Positions 42,759 to 50,508 of a stretch of DNA of 64,000 nucleotides are shown here, piece by piece. The notes below the pieces were generated by a model. It ran no database searches, was not told where the DNA came from, and worked only from the letters and a program-made list of their open reading frames with translations. Each line of letters starts with the position of its first letter. The stretch's first letter is position 1. Made by a program: the position numbers and the translations under genes. Source of the stretch: Candidatus Heimdallarchaeota archaeon (lineage in GTDB: Archaea > Asgardarchaeota > Heimdallarchaeia > Hodarchaeales > Hodarchaeaceae); contig CP070695.1 of NCBI GenBank assembly GCA_020353515.1, positions 569,622 to 633,621 on the forward strand, given 5' to 3'.

Positions 42759-43733
42759 TCATCTACTCGGTTGTTGACGACTAGTACCTGTTCTTTGATA
42801 TACCAATTCATCTCTATATCTTTCTTTCCCTATGAGAGTTTCAGGTGTATGCATATCCGACGGATAGACTTCTAGAGTTCTTTCATTTAGAAAATTCTGC
42901 AGTTTCTGGGGTAATTCTTTAATAATAGCTTCTTTAACCTCGTTAGGACTGATAGTTATTCTGTAGGCTCTCCTAAAATATCGATTAATGTTTTCAATAT
43001 CTGTTTCAAGGAGATCAATAGCTCTGTCAATTCTGATTCGAAAAGGAGTATCGATGAATGTTCTAGTGTTATATTGGACTGACTGAGAAACATCCATGGT
43101 AAGGAGAACCCCTTTCTGAGTAAGCATCAGGTTATGTTCGCTATAGTCTCCATGAATATAGTACCCTTTCAGAAATAACTCAGCAAGAATGTCAATAGAG
43201 TCATAAAAAAGTTCTTCTGGATCATAATGAGATAAATTCACTTCTCTGAGGAGCGGGGCTGGAATTAAAGATCCGTTTTCTTCAGCAATGAATTCCATAA
43301 TAACAATGTTGTCACTAAGTAATATCGGCTCAGGTACTGGTATATTATTGACCTTCATTTCATGAAGATTCCAGTACTCTTGTTTTGCAGCTAAAGCTGC
43401 CATATCATCTTCGAGAAGGTGTATGGTTCCACGAAGACGTTTCCTAATTGTACTGGTAAAATATCGGAAGACTTTTGCGCAGACTAGTTCTTCTTCTGTG
43501 TTTTCAGCGAGAAGAACAGTTGCCTCTTTACCACCACCAATAACTGAAAGAACTTTTCGAATTTCTCCAGTAGCCAAGAGTTGATTCTTAGCTTCAGTAA
43601 TGGTAATTTCCTTTAATTGTCGTTTAGTTTTAGTTTTTCGACTTTGACGGGATTCTTCTCTACCATGAGCAGTTTTCCCATATCTACCAAATCCAAGTCT
43701 TTGATTATGATCCGTACTCAATTCTAAGCTCAT
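42759..43733 (-). CDS. rio1: RIO1-family atypical protein kinase/ATPase
   Basis: This 324-residue protein carries the RIO kinase motifs in order: flexible loop IGGGKEATVLLAE, the ATP lysine in CAKVFRY, VMEFIAEE in the hinge, the catalytic loop YIHGDYSEHNLM and the metal-binding MDVSQ (Asp of the DFG equivalent). The wording matches archaeal RIO1, which works in late small-subunit ribosome maturation. The first 60 residues are basic (RQSRKTKTKRQLK), as usual. It is the first gene of a leftward run and is a good marker for archaeal or eukaryotic ancestry. Confidence 0.92.
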   Translation of the reverse strand: MSLELSTDHNQRLGFGRYGKTAHGREESRQSRKTKTKRQLKEITITEAKNQLLATGEIRKVLSVIGGGKEATVLLAENTEEELVCAKVFRYFTSTIRKRLRGTIHLLEDDMAALAAKQEYWNLHEMKVNNIPVPEPILLSDNIVIMEFIAEENGSLIPAPLLREVNLSHYDPEELFYDSIDILAELFLKGYYIHGDYSEHNLMLTQKGVLLTMDVSQSVQYNTRTFIDTPFRIRIDRAIDLLETDIENINRYFRRAYRITISPNEVKEAIIKELPQKLQNFLNERTLEVYPSDMHTPETLIGKERYRDELVYQRTGTSRQQPSR

Positions 43734-44155
43734 CCATTGTTAATGGAAAAATGGTGTTTATTTTTGATTTTTGGAGATTTAGAGTGTCCACTGAGCGTAT
43801 ATACCTTCGTGAGTTTCCACTACATAGTGTAGAGACCACTCGTTAGTTCATTCTTACTAAGAAGACAATATTCTAACTAAGAAGAAGTCTCTTTAAACCA
43901 GCACTACAACTCAGTAGTTCATGCTTGTTAAAGAAGAAGCGAAACAAAACAATTGTTTGAGATCTCTGCTTTATACAGCAGTTATTGGTGTCTGCTCGCT
44001 TTTTCTAAAAACAAGTTTCTTATTTTCTTTACACTCATATCTCATACGCAAGTGACACCTCTTTCCATTGATAATTCAGACACTTTGTTTTTATTTTATA
44101 AATGTAATTGTAGAGGAGAAAATTGCTAAAATTAATGATGATGAAGATTCCTCCT
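43734..44155. other. 422-bp non-coding stretch with an imperfect direct repeat
   Basis: No convincing gene is seen. Two similar segments, about 43818-43867 and 43902-43939, share CACTACA, ACTC and TAGTTCAT-CTT-TAA-GAAGA with small gaps. A smaller symmetrical element (CTACA-TAG-TGTAG) lies near 43819-43832. The region should contain the promoter of the rio1 run. TAGAGGAG (44111-44118) and CTCCTCTA (44151-44158) are exact inverse copies at the end of the next small gene. Confidence 0.45.
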
Positions 44156-44386
44156 CTATTTTGTATCCCGCCTGTAAACCTCCAGAATTCCATAAATTCC
44201 CACAATAACGGATAAAACTCCAGCAACTACTAGTAAAATTGCTAGTATCACAGTCATGAAGAAAAACATACCTGGTTCATTCACATTAACCAATTCTTTA
44301 TCGATTAATAGCAATACTCCCATGAGAAGAAGAAATATACCAACTACGAAAGCTACTAGATAATTCTGGACATCATTGAATCCATT
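44156..44386 (-). pseudogene. Small two-helix membrane protein without a usable start
   Basis: The frame 44386-44156 reads as 76 sense codons with two membrane helices: AFVVGIFLLLMGVLLLI and MTVILAILLVVAGVLSVIV, ending EVYRRDTK before a TAG. No ATG, GTG or TTG opens the frame before the first helix. An ATG at 44385 (MDSMM) lies in a neighbouring frame, so a single-base slip near 44360-44375 may have broken the start; the internal ATG at 44323 would give a shortened 55-residue protein. Confidence 0.5.
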
Positions 44387-44441
44387 CTAATCGTTTCAAT
44401 CCTTAAATCTTACTATCATAGAAGAGCGAATCATTCGCACT

Positions 44442-44804
44442 TTATTCGCTCTTGATCCGAGCAGCCCACTCTTTATACCGCTCAGCTTTCTTTAAGTCGG
44501 AAATTTCTTCAGCAATTATAGCTGCTTGGCTATACGCTTCAAAAGCATCACTGTACCTCTGTTCGATTTCATGAAGATGACCTAAATTCCAAAATGTTTG
44601 ATGATGAGTTGGATCTAATTCAATCGCTTTCTCCCAGTTAAGAAGAGCATCTTCATAGTTTCCTAGATTGAAATAAGCTAATCCTAGATGGCGGAAGATC
44701 TCCGGATTATGTGGATCTTCCTTTAATGCCTCTTGGAAAAACGGTATTGCAGCGGAATTTTCCACTTGTCTGATTAGTTCTTTTCCCTTTTCAAGATTGC
44801 TCAT
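44442..44804 (-). CDS. TPR-repeat protein
   Basis: This 120-residue protein consists of about three tetratricopeptide repeats: IPFFQEALKEDPHNPEIFRHLG, AYFNLGNYEDALLNWEKAIELDP and the third starting LGHLHEIEQRYSDAF. Such proteins bind partner peptides. It has no signal peptide and acts in the cytoplasm. It is 9 bp downstream of the M24-fold gene, so a shared transcript is likely. Confidence 0.88.
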   Translation of the reverse strand: MSNLEKGKELIRQVENSAAIPFFQEALKEDPHNPEIFRHLGLAYFNLGNYEDALLNWEKAIELDPTHHQTFWNLGHLHEIEQRYSDAFEAYSQAAIIAEEISDLKKAERYKEWAARIKSE

Positions 44805-44813
44805 TTTAACCCC

Positions 44814-46022
44814 CTATTCTTCAATAATTAAAGATTCTAAGTCACGTGGGTAATCATCAGTAATGTTTTCCATCCCGTCATCTGTTATCACAACAGTATC
44901 TGAGTGACGAAATCCACCAATCGAACGATCATAGATTCCTGGTTCAACCGTAAAAACCATGCCTGGTTTCATCAAATCATTCATACCAATATCTAAAAAT
45001 GGCCGTTCATGACCTTCGAGCCCAATAGCATGTCCAGTGTGATGTTGTACAAGGTTCATAACTCCTGCTTCTTTAAACACCGCTCGAGTAGCTTTATCAA
45101 CGCTTGAGAGCGGAACATCTGGCCCAAATGTATCAAAAGCAGCTTTTTGGGCTTTAAGCATAATAGCGAAATACCCCCGCTGTTTTTCGTTGGGTTCTCC
45201 CATAAACATAGTTCGCTCTAATTCCGACTTATACCCCGCAACATTTCCACTCGCACCTGTAACAAGGGTATCTCCTTTAGCAAAAATTGCATTACGAGTC
45301 ATAGCATGAGGAATTGCTGAATATGGTCCAATTTGTCCTCGGTATCCAGCCCCACATGGTCTTACTCCCCAACCAACAGGAGAATACTCTGGACCGAGCG
45401 TTTCCCGCATTTCCTTAGATGCTTCATGACTAGCTCGGAAAGAAACATCTATCTCATTTTCCCCTACTGCAGTGTATTTTTGTAATAACTTATGAGCTAA
45501 ATTCCCCCAGCGAGCACATTCTTTGAGGCAAGCTATTTCATCTGTATCTTTGATGATTCGAATATCCGTTATAATATCAGGATGAATAGCAATACTCATT
45601 TTTAACGCTTCTTCAAATTTAGGCCCTTGATACCCCCACATTCCTCGCGCGCCTCCTGCTTCTGCTCCAAGTTTGTCTGAGATCTTTAGATCTTTTATGA
45701 AATTCCCAAAATGAATCATTGGATGAGTAACATCCGGGTATTCAAAATAACTGACAACATTGGCTTCTGGAACCTCTTCTGATACATGTTGTTTCTCTAA
45801 TTCTGGTACGAAAAAATTCAAGGTAGACCCCTTGAATACAAGCATGAAAGGACGCTCAGTTGGAATCATTACAAAACCAGTAAGGTAATAAATTGATGTA
45901 GGACTAAGAACGATAAAATTCTCAAGATTGAGCTTTTGAATAATCTCTAGGAATTTCTCCTGACGCTCTTCAAATCTATTTGGAGGAATTTTCACAATAA
46001 CCATTTTAATAACCAATTTCAT
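44814..46022 (-). CDS. M24-fold (creatinase/Xaa-Pro peptidase family) protein lacking canonical metal ligands
   Basis: This 402-residue protein has the two-domain M24 layout: creatinase N-terminal domain (about 10-150) and pita-bread domain (about 160-400). The fold signatures are present, HHTGHAIGLEGHERPF and VEPGIYDRSIGGFRHSDTVVI. Of the five ligands of metal-dependent M24 peptidases, the first Asp is replaced (DTLVTGASGNVAGY), the second is Glu or lost (SELERT instead of SDxxRT), and the last Glu is Ser (RHSDT instead of RxEDT). This suggests a creatinase- or ectoine-hydrolase-like enzyme that acts without metal, not a peptidase. Starts at 46022 or 46004 are both possible. Confidence 0.8.
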   Translation of the reverse strand: MKLVIKMVIVKIPPNRFEERQEKFLEIIQKLNLENFIVLSPTSIYYLTGFVMIPTERPFMLVFKGSTLNFFVPELEKQHVSEEVPEANVVSYFEYPDVTHPMIHFGNFIKDLKISDKLGAEAGGARGMWGYQGPKFEEALKMSIAIHPDIITDIRIIKDTDEIACLKECARWGNLAHKLLQKYTAVGENEIDVSFRASHEASKEMRETLGPEYSPVGWGVRPCGAGYRGQIGPYSAIPHAMTRNAIFAKGDTLVTGASGNVAGYKSELERTMFMGEPNEKQRGYFAIMLKAQKAAFDTFGPDVPLSSVDKATRAVFKEAGVMNLVQHHTGHAIGLEGHERPFLDIGMNDLMKPGMVFTVEPGIYDRSIGGFRHSDTVVITDDGMENITDDYPRDLESLIIEE

Positions 46023-46063
46023 TATTTAATTCTTTAGAAGATGTAATTAGGTGGTTGTTTAAA

Positions 46064-46282
46064 TCAATCATCATCAAGAAGTTCAGTCTTAATTTTAGTA
46101 AATGGGCCGTCAATTTCCTTCTGAAAAGCGAGAAACTTTACCCAGTCATCGAAGAATACTCGCTGAACCACGCCTTCAATGAAACCTGTTCGTTCCTCAC
46201 CATACCCGAGCTGGATTAAATACTCCACAAACTCTAAGAAACGCCGATTGAATTCAAGATGATTTCTTTTATCCAACAACAA
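46064..46282 (-). CDS. Small hypothetical protein
   Basis: This 72-residue protein is mostly helical and aromatic (FNRRFLEFVEYLIQLGYGEERTGF, VKFLAFQKEIDG), without membrane helix or signal. I do not recognise it. It lies 41 bp upstream of the M24-fold gene in the same direction. Its first 24 bases overlap the start of a rightward reading frame at 46259, so one of the two starts is probably wrong. Confidence 0.5.
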   Translation of the reverse strand: MLLDKRNHLEFNRRFLEFVEYLIQLGYGEERTGFIEGVVQRVFFDDWVKFLAFQKEIDGPFTKIKTELLDDD

Positions 46283-46696
46283 CCAACCTCATTGGGAATT
46301 TTAAACCTAGAAATTCTTCAAGCAGTTCCCTTGAATCTGATCTATCCAATAGGAGGGGAAAGGGTCACTAGTTTTTGTTACATCACGTGGCAAAGTAATG
46401 AAAGTCTAGAAATAGACCTATCCTATTCCCCTGATGGAGGGATAACTTGGATTAGTATAGTAAATGATATTACAGCGACCTATTACCTCTGGGATACTAC
46501 TACTCTCGATAATGGTAGCGAGTATCGCGTAAGAGTGGTTAGTTCGACTCCAAGAAGTCCTGGAGAAGATCATTCTGCAAATAATTTTATTATTCATAAT
46601 GACCCGCTTCCCCCAGGCACTTCGATTTACAGTCAAGTTGAAAAAGCTATTTGCAGAGCAATTCCAAAAGAAAGAAAGCAACGAGTAATCAATTGA
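46259..46696 (+). CDS. Ig/fibronectin-like beta-sandwich fragment
   Basis: This 145-residue protein contains one clear beta-sandwich domain: LIYPIGGERVTSFCYITW, DLSYSPDGGITWISIV, YLWDTTTLDNGSEYRVRVVSS. This pattern (GGE, xYSxDGGxTW, Y-x-W-x-T) is common in secreted surface proteins of bacteria and archaea. There is no signal peptide, so it may be a fragment of a larger protein whose 5' part is lost. It overlaps the small leftward gene at its start and the TIM-barrel gene by 8 bp at its end. Confidence 0.5.
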   Translation: MISFIQQQPTSLGILNLEILQAVPLNLIYPIGGERVTSFCYITWQSNESLEIDLSYSPDGGITWISIVNDITATYYLWDTTTLDNGSEYRVRVVSSTPRSPGEDHSANNFIIHNDPLPPGTSIYSQVEKAICRAIPKERKQRVIN

Positions 46697-47630
46697 AATA
46701 ATAATCTAAGTGACCTGGCTTACCTGAATATGACTTTACAAACTCATCAGACTCAAGAAACTCTCGTGCACGAATGACATCGGAGAGGGAGTCCCCTCGT
46801 ATCTTTTCATTCTTTGGAACCTTACTCTCACAGATTAAGCTTACCTTATCTAGGTATTTTTGTTCTTTTAATACAGAAAAGACTAGTTTCCATGGGACTC
46901 CTGTTCCGTGATCCAAAAGGGTGTGGTGTTTTTCTCCTGCTTTTCCGACTTCCATTCCAGAGAAATGCATTGGTAGACGATTATTGGCATTAAGATCAAA
47001 TGTTTGATCAAGGAGATTGAGTCGATTAAGAACTCCATCTTCAGTAGTAATTTTTCCCCCTCGGGCGAAATCATGGCTGATATCCCAGGTTATCAGGCAA
47101 TTATCAATAGTACCTGCTATCTCTACAAGCGTGAAGAAGTCTGCAAATGAATTGTACTTACCTCCTACTTCAGGAGCCATCTTGGCATTATATCCCTTAT
47201 GTTGTCGCCATTCCTCCCACTCAGTGAGGACTTTTTGGACATAAGCATTATTATGTTTACGTTTGAAACTTCCACTATGAAAGGTTAAATGATGAGCTCC
47301 CAACCAATCAGCAATTAAAAGTGATTTAGATAAATTTGATTTAGAATATTGCAGTTTTTTCGGTTCGTCTGTAGTGGCAGAGATGCGATAGGGGCCATGA
47401 ACTGATAAGTAATATTCAATTGGTGAGATAATCTCTAGTATTGCTTTAATTTGTTTTTCAGAGGGATAAGGAACAGTACCAGGGATCCTTGCCTTCCCCA
47501 GAACACAATTTAGAAGTCCAAATTCAATGGCATTGATCCTATTCTTCTGAAATTCCTGTATTTTTTTCGAGGCTCTCTCCTGAGAAAGAAATCTAGAATA
47601 AGAGAGTGATAAACCTAAAGAGATAGCCAT
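46689..47630 (-). CDS. Endonuclease IV/xylose-isomerase-like TIM-barrel protein
   Basis: This 313-residue protein has AP endonuclease 2-family metal sites around the barrel: LSVHGPYR, LTFHSGSF, APEVGGKY, WDISHDFARG, PMHFSGMEV, EKHHTLLDHGTG and ICESK. The spacing and the H/H/E/D-H/H/H/E series match the trinuclear zinc site of Nfo-type endonuclease IV, which cuts at abasic sites. Close relatives include archaeal DNA-repair proteins, and also isomerases, so repair is likely but not proven. Confidence 0.82.
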   Translation of the reverse strand: MAISLGLSLSYSRFLSQERASKKIQEFQKNRINAIEFGLLNCVLGKARIPGTVPYPSEKQIKAILEIISPIEYYLSVHGPYRISATTDEPKKLQYSKSNLSKSLLIADWLGAHHLTFHSGSFKRKHNNAYVQKVLTEWEEWRQHKGYNAKMAPEVGGKYNSFADFFTLVEIAGTIDNCLITWDISHDFARGGKITTEDGVLNRLNLLDQTFDLNANNRLPMHFSGMEVGKAGEKHHTLLDHGTGVPWKLVFSVLKEQKYLDKVSLICESKVPKNEKIRGDSLSDVIRAREFLESDEFVKSYSGKPGHLDYYFN

Positions 47631-47656
47631 TGTTTGCTAGCACCTGAGAATGATTC

Positions 47657-47794
47657 TCATTGTTTTTGCATTCTAATTAATCCACAATCAGGACATACCC
47701 ATTTAATTTTTTTATGAAAACTCCGTTTGGATGATTTCATTTTTATTGCCTTCCCTTGAGAGCGACAGCGAGGACAGTACATGGATATATCCAT
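47657..47794 (-). CDS. Zinc-ribbon microprotein (45 residues)
   Basis: An ATG at 47794 opens a frame of 45 codons ending TGA at 47657-47659. The product has two knuckles, YCPRCRSQG and VCPDCGLI, separated by about 26 residues with the basic segment KMKSSKRSFHKKIKW, the compact zinc ribbon seen in archaeal transcription- and translation-linked proteins. It lies 26 bp upstream of the TIM-barrel gene and may be co-transcribed with it. Confidence 0.7.
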   Translation of the reverse strand: MDISMYCPRCRSQGKAIKMKSSKRSFHKKIKWVCPDCGLIRMQKQ

Positions 47795-47816
47795 AAATTA
47801 GGTAATTGATGATTAA

Positions 47817-47877
47817 TGTAAAAAAGTCTGTAGTTATTGTAAAAAAGATTTTTTCTGATTGTAAAAAATTTTTTACA
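47817..47877. promoter_or_regulatory. TGTAAAAAA repeats and an 18-bp perfect palindrome, candidate operators
   Basis: TGTAAAAAA occurs at 47817-47825, 47838-47846 and 47860-47868. The third copy is the left half of TGTAAAAAATTTTTTACA (47860-47877), perfectly self-complementary over 18 bp. The cluster lies just upstream of a TATA-like TTTTTATATA (about 47905-47914) and 85-145 bp before the ABC-2 ATPase start, so two half-sites and one full site for a dimeric regulator are likely. Confidence 0.55.
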
Positions 47878-47961
47878 GCATTTAATGACATACTGACATA
47901 GATATTTTTATATAGCGAATTTAATGACTGTTTTAACAGCCATAACTGGGATGAAAAGCGA

Positions 47962-48930
47962 ATGGCAATAGCAATTGAAACTAAAGGATTGACGAAAGTC
48001 TTTTCGCCTAATATTTTAGCGGTTAATCAACTTAATCTTTCTATAAAAGAGGGAGAAATATTTGCTTTCTTAGGGCCAAATGGAGCAGGAAAAACAACAA
48101 CTGTAAGATTATTAACTACTTTAATAGAACCTACAAGTGGAGACGCGGTCATAGCTGGAAGTTCCATTTTGAAAGAAAAAATAGAACTACGGAGGAACAT
48201 TGGACTCCTTAGTGAGAGACCAAACCTCTATCTTCGACTAAGTGCAAGAAAGAATTTACTCTTTTTTGCTAAAATGTATGGTCTTACCCATCAGGAAGCC
48301 TCACGACGTATTGATGAGATGTCTAGGCAGTTTGAGCTAAAAGATAGAATTGATTCTCCTGTAGGATCCTATAGTAAAGGAATGAAGCAAAAACTTGGGA
48401 TTTTACGGGCAATGATTCATTCTCCTCCCGTCATGTTTTTAGATGAACCAACATCGGGATTAGATCCTTTGGCTCAAGCAAGTGTTAGAGAAACAATAGA
48501 GAGAGCTGCAGAAGAGCTTGACACAACAATTTTTATGACAACTCACAATTTACCAGAAGCAGAAAGATTAGCTGATAAAATAGGTGTGATCAATAGAGGG
48601 GAATTATTAGTAATTGGGAGCACTTCTGAACTTCAATCAAAAGTATCAAAGACTAATAAGTTAGTAATAAAGTGTATTGAACCAGTTAGTAATTACCAAT
48701 CACTTTTCCAAAACATTGAGGGAGTTCTATCAGTTCGTTGTCACAAGAATGAGAATGCATTCGATATCGAATTGACTAACTTTAACGAAGTCACCCCACA
48801 TATCATTCGCTCTTTAGTAGAAAGAGATATTTCTATTCTAGAGGTTCGACCAACAAAGAAATCCCTTGAAGAGATTTATAAACAAATAATGGATAATTCT
48901 TATGGAGGTTGGTTTGAAAATGCAGCTTAA
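47962..48930 (+). CDS. ABC-2 transporter ATPase (second system)
   Basis: This 322-residue ATPase has Walker A GPNGAGKTT, signature YSKGMKQKLGILRA, Walker B VMFLDEPTSGLD and the switch histidine in TTHNLPE, plus the C-terminal domain of NatA-type ATPases. A TATA-like box about 50 bp upstream and the palindrome at 47860-47877 are its probable control region. It overlaps the permease gene by 11 bp. Confidence 0.93.
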   Translation: MAIAIETKGLTKVFSPNILAVNQLNLSIKEGEIFAFLGPNGAGKTTTVRLLTTLIEPTSGDAVIAGSSILKEKIELRRNIGLLSERPNLYLRLSARKNLLFFAKMYGLTHQEASRRIDEMSRQFELKDRIDSPVGSYSKGMKQKLGILRAMIHSPPVMFLDEPTSGLDPLAQASVRETIERAAEELDTTIFMTTHNLPEAERLADKIGVINRGELLVIGSTSELQSKVSKTNKLVIKCIEPVSNYQSLFQNIEGVLSVRCHKNENAFDIELTNFNEVTPHIIRSLVERDISILEVRPTKKSLEEIYKQIMDNSYGGWFENAA

Positions 48931-49726
48931 ACTCATTTGGTATCTAATGAAAAAGGATTGGGAAGAAGCGTTTCGATCAAAGCAAGTTGTATTATCATCG
49001 ACACTATTACCACTCTTTATGGCGGTTGGAGTTCCTTTGATACTAATGTTTTCAATGAATATGGCTCCTATGGGTTCAACAAATGTTGGACTAGACATTT
49101 TTATGGACATACTCCCTCCTGTGACTCCTGATTGGGATCAATTCACTGATCAAACTAGGATGTTGGTAATTACATCAGTTTTTGGTCAAATTTTTCTTCT
49201 GTTAGTCCCAGTTATGATTGCTTCATTTGTAAGTGCGGATACAATTGTGGGAGAAAAAGAGAGACAAACAATCGAGGGGTTGCTAGCTCTGCCTATTTCC
49301 GATTCAGATATCTTATCGGCAAAAATCGGGTCATCACTCCTTCCAATCTTAGTTCTAACATGGATCATGAGCGGTATTTATGCATTCATGGTCGATCTGA
49401 TCACTTATCCTTACCTAGAGCGGATTTTACTACCAGATCTGCGTTTTATCCTCGTTATGCTCATATTTACTCCACTCCTTGGGATTGGTACAATCACTTT
49501 TATAGTAATGATTAGTTCAAGAGTGTCAAGCACCAGAGATGCTCAACAATTGAGTGGAATCTTTGTATTACCAGCAATTGTGCTTATCGCAGGGCAACTT
49601 ATTATTGTATTAATCAATATCTGGCTATTATTAGTGGGGATCTTAATTCTTGGAGGATTTGATATTATTGCTTTCAAGTTGGCAATTACTATGTTTAATC
49701 GGGAGAAATTGATGAGTCTTACGTAA
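48920..49726 (+). CDS. ABC-2 type permease (second system)
   Basis: About 268 residues with six membrane helices; the cytoplasmic segment ADTIVGEKERQTIEGLLALPISDSDILSAK is characteristic of NatB/ABC-2 permeases. The frame opens at 48902, but GGAGGT (48904-48909) is placed to serve the ATG at 48920, 10 bases downstream, and the next ORF start before it overlaps the ATPase end. Together with the ATPase it forms an exporter; by family, sodium, drugs or small peptides are possible cargos. Confidence 0.88.
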   Translation: MQLKLIWYLMKKDWEEAFRSKQVVLSSTLLPLFMAVGVPLILMFSMNMAPMGSTNVGLDIFMDILPPVTPDWDQFTDQTRMLVITSVFGQIFLLLVPVMIASFVSADTIVGEKERQTIEGLLALPISDSDILSAKIGSSLLPILVLTWIMSGIYAFMVDLITYPYLERILLPDLRFILVMLIFTPLLGIGTITFIVMISSRVSSTRDAQQLSGIFVLPAIVLIAGQLIIVLINIWLLLVGILILGGFDIIAFKLAITMFNREKLMSLT

Positions 49727-49742
49727 AAAGATAGATTTACAC

Positions 49743-50269
49743 CTATCCTCCTAAGAATCCTTGCTTTCTTAGCAAGTACACGCCCATAATTACCGCTATA
49801 GTGGTTGCTGACATGAAGCCTAGCACTAACATAATTCCGAGAATATGACCAATGGCCTCAGCAGCATCATATCCCTCAAAATCGAATGATTCTTCCCAAC
49901 TAGAACCACTATACCAGAAATATGAATAATCATATGTAGCAGTTAAATACGAGACCCGAGTGGTTGGAGAAAGACCTGTTGGATATTCAACGATATAAGA
50001 ATAGCTGAACTCGATACCAGGAGGCAAGAGATTCCAAGTTTCTGAAGTAGAACCAGAAATAATGGAAAAATTCTCCATAGGATACACATCGTTAACATCT
50101 ACATTGAATGCGGTTGTGTCCCCAGGATTCTTCACATAAATGGTTACTTTATAGTAATTCTCACCATCCATCAATACTTTCGTTACCTCTTTCTTTAGAA
50201 CTACTAATGCTCCATATTCTATACCAGAATAAAAAATTCAATCCTACTTAGCTTCTTATAGTGCTCCAT
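49743..50269 (-). pseudogene. TRAP-beta (SSR2)-like protein, 5' end frameshifted or truncated
   Basis: From an ATG at 50174 the frame encodes 143 residues: YYKVTIYVKNPGDTTAFNVDV, NFSIISGSTSETWNLLPPG, a Tyr-rich strand, and a C-terminal helix (about 108-134). In the same frame, open but without a start codon up to 50237, the upstream codons read GIEYGALVVLKKEVTKVL. This order matches eukaryotic translocon-associated protein beta: GARLLVSKK-, QYNIYNVGSSAALDVEL, FGIVSGMLNVKWDRIAP, one C-terminal helix. An ATG at 50269 joins this frame if the A6 run at 50231-50236 gains one base. No signal peptide is seen. The shorter product from 50174 may also be made. Confidence 0.65.
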
Positions 50270-50508
50270 GAGTCTTGCCAACTTGTTTGTACTAAATTAG
50301 GATTTTTTTGGAGAAAGTATGTTTAAAAATATTATTAATCAAATTCTTTTCTTTGTTCCTATAAAAGTAGAGTAAATCCTATACACATGCCCGAGAGTAT
50401 AAGAGTAACACTTAAGATTCCTCATTCATGTTTTCTTGTTTTTCTAAACTTGTTTCATTTTTTTTGAATTATTATTAGGATGGATTTGGCATAACTGCAT
50501 ACACATGG
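50270..50508. other. AT-rich intergenic stretch
   Basis: Apart from the frameshifted 5' end of the TRAP-beta-like gene, the stretch between it and the rightward zinc-finger gene holds no coding sequence that I can support. It should contain the divergent promoters; AT-rich boxes are abundant (for example TTTAAAAATATTATTAATC near 50320), and none can be singled out. Confidence 0.5.

Noticed and set aside
43734..44155. tRNA or small RNA gene in the gap before rio1
   Set aside because: No TTCGA/TTCAA-type T-loop with cloverleaf pairing was seen; no tRNA found anywhere in the window.
44035..44226. Leftward open frame of 63 codons overlapping the small membrane gene
   Set aside because: Lies in another frame over a region where the two-helix membrane coding pattern is clearer; no ribosome site.
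47817..47877. TGTAAAAAA repeats as a CRISPR array
   Set aside because: Only three short copies with no uniform spacers or leader; the symmetry points to operator sites.
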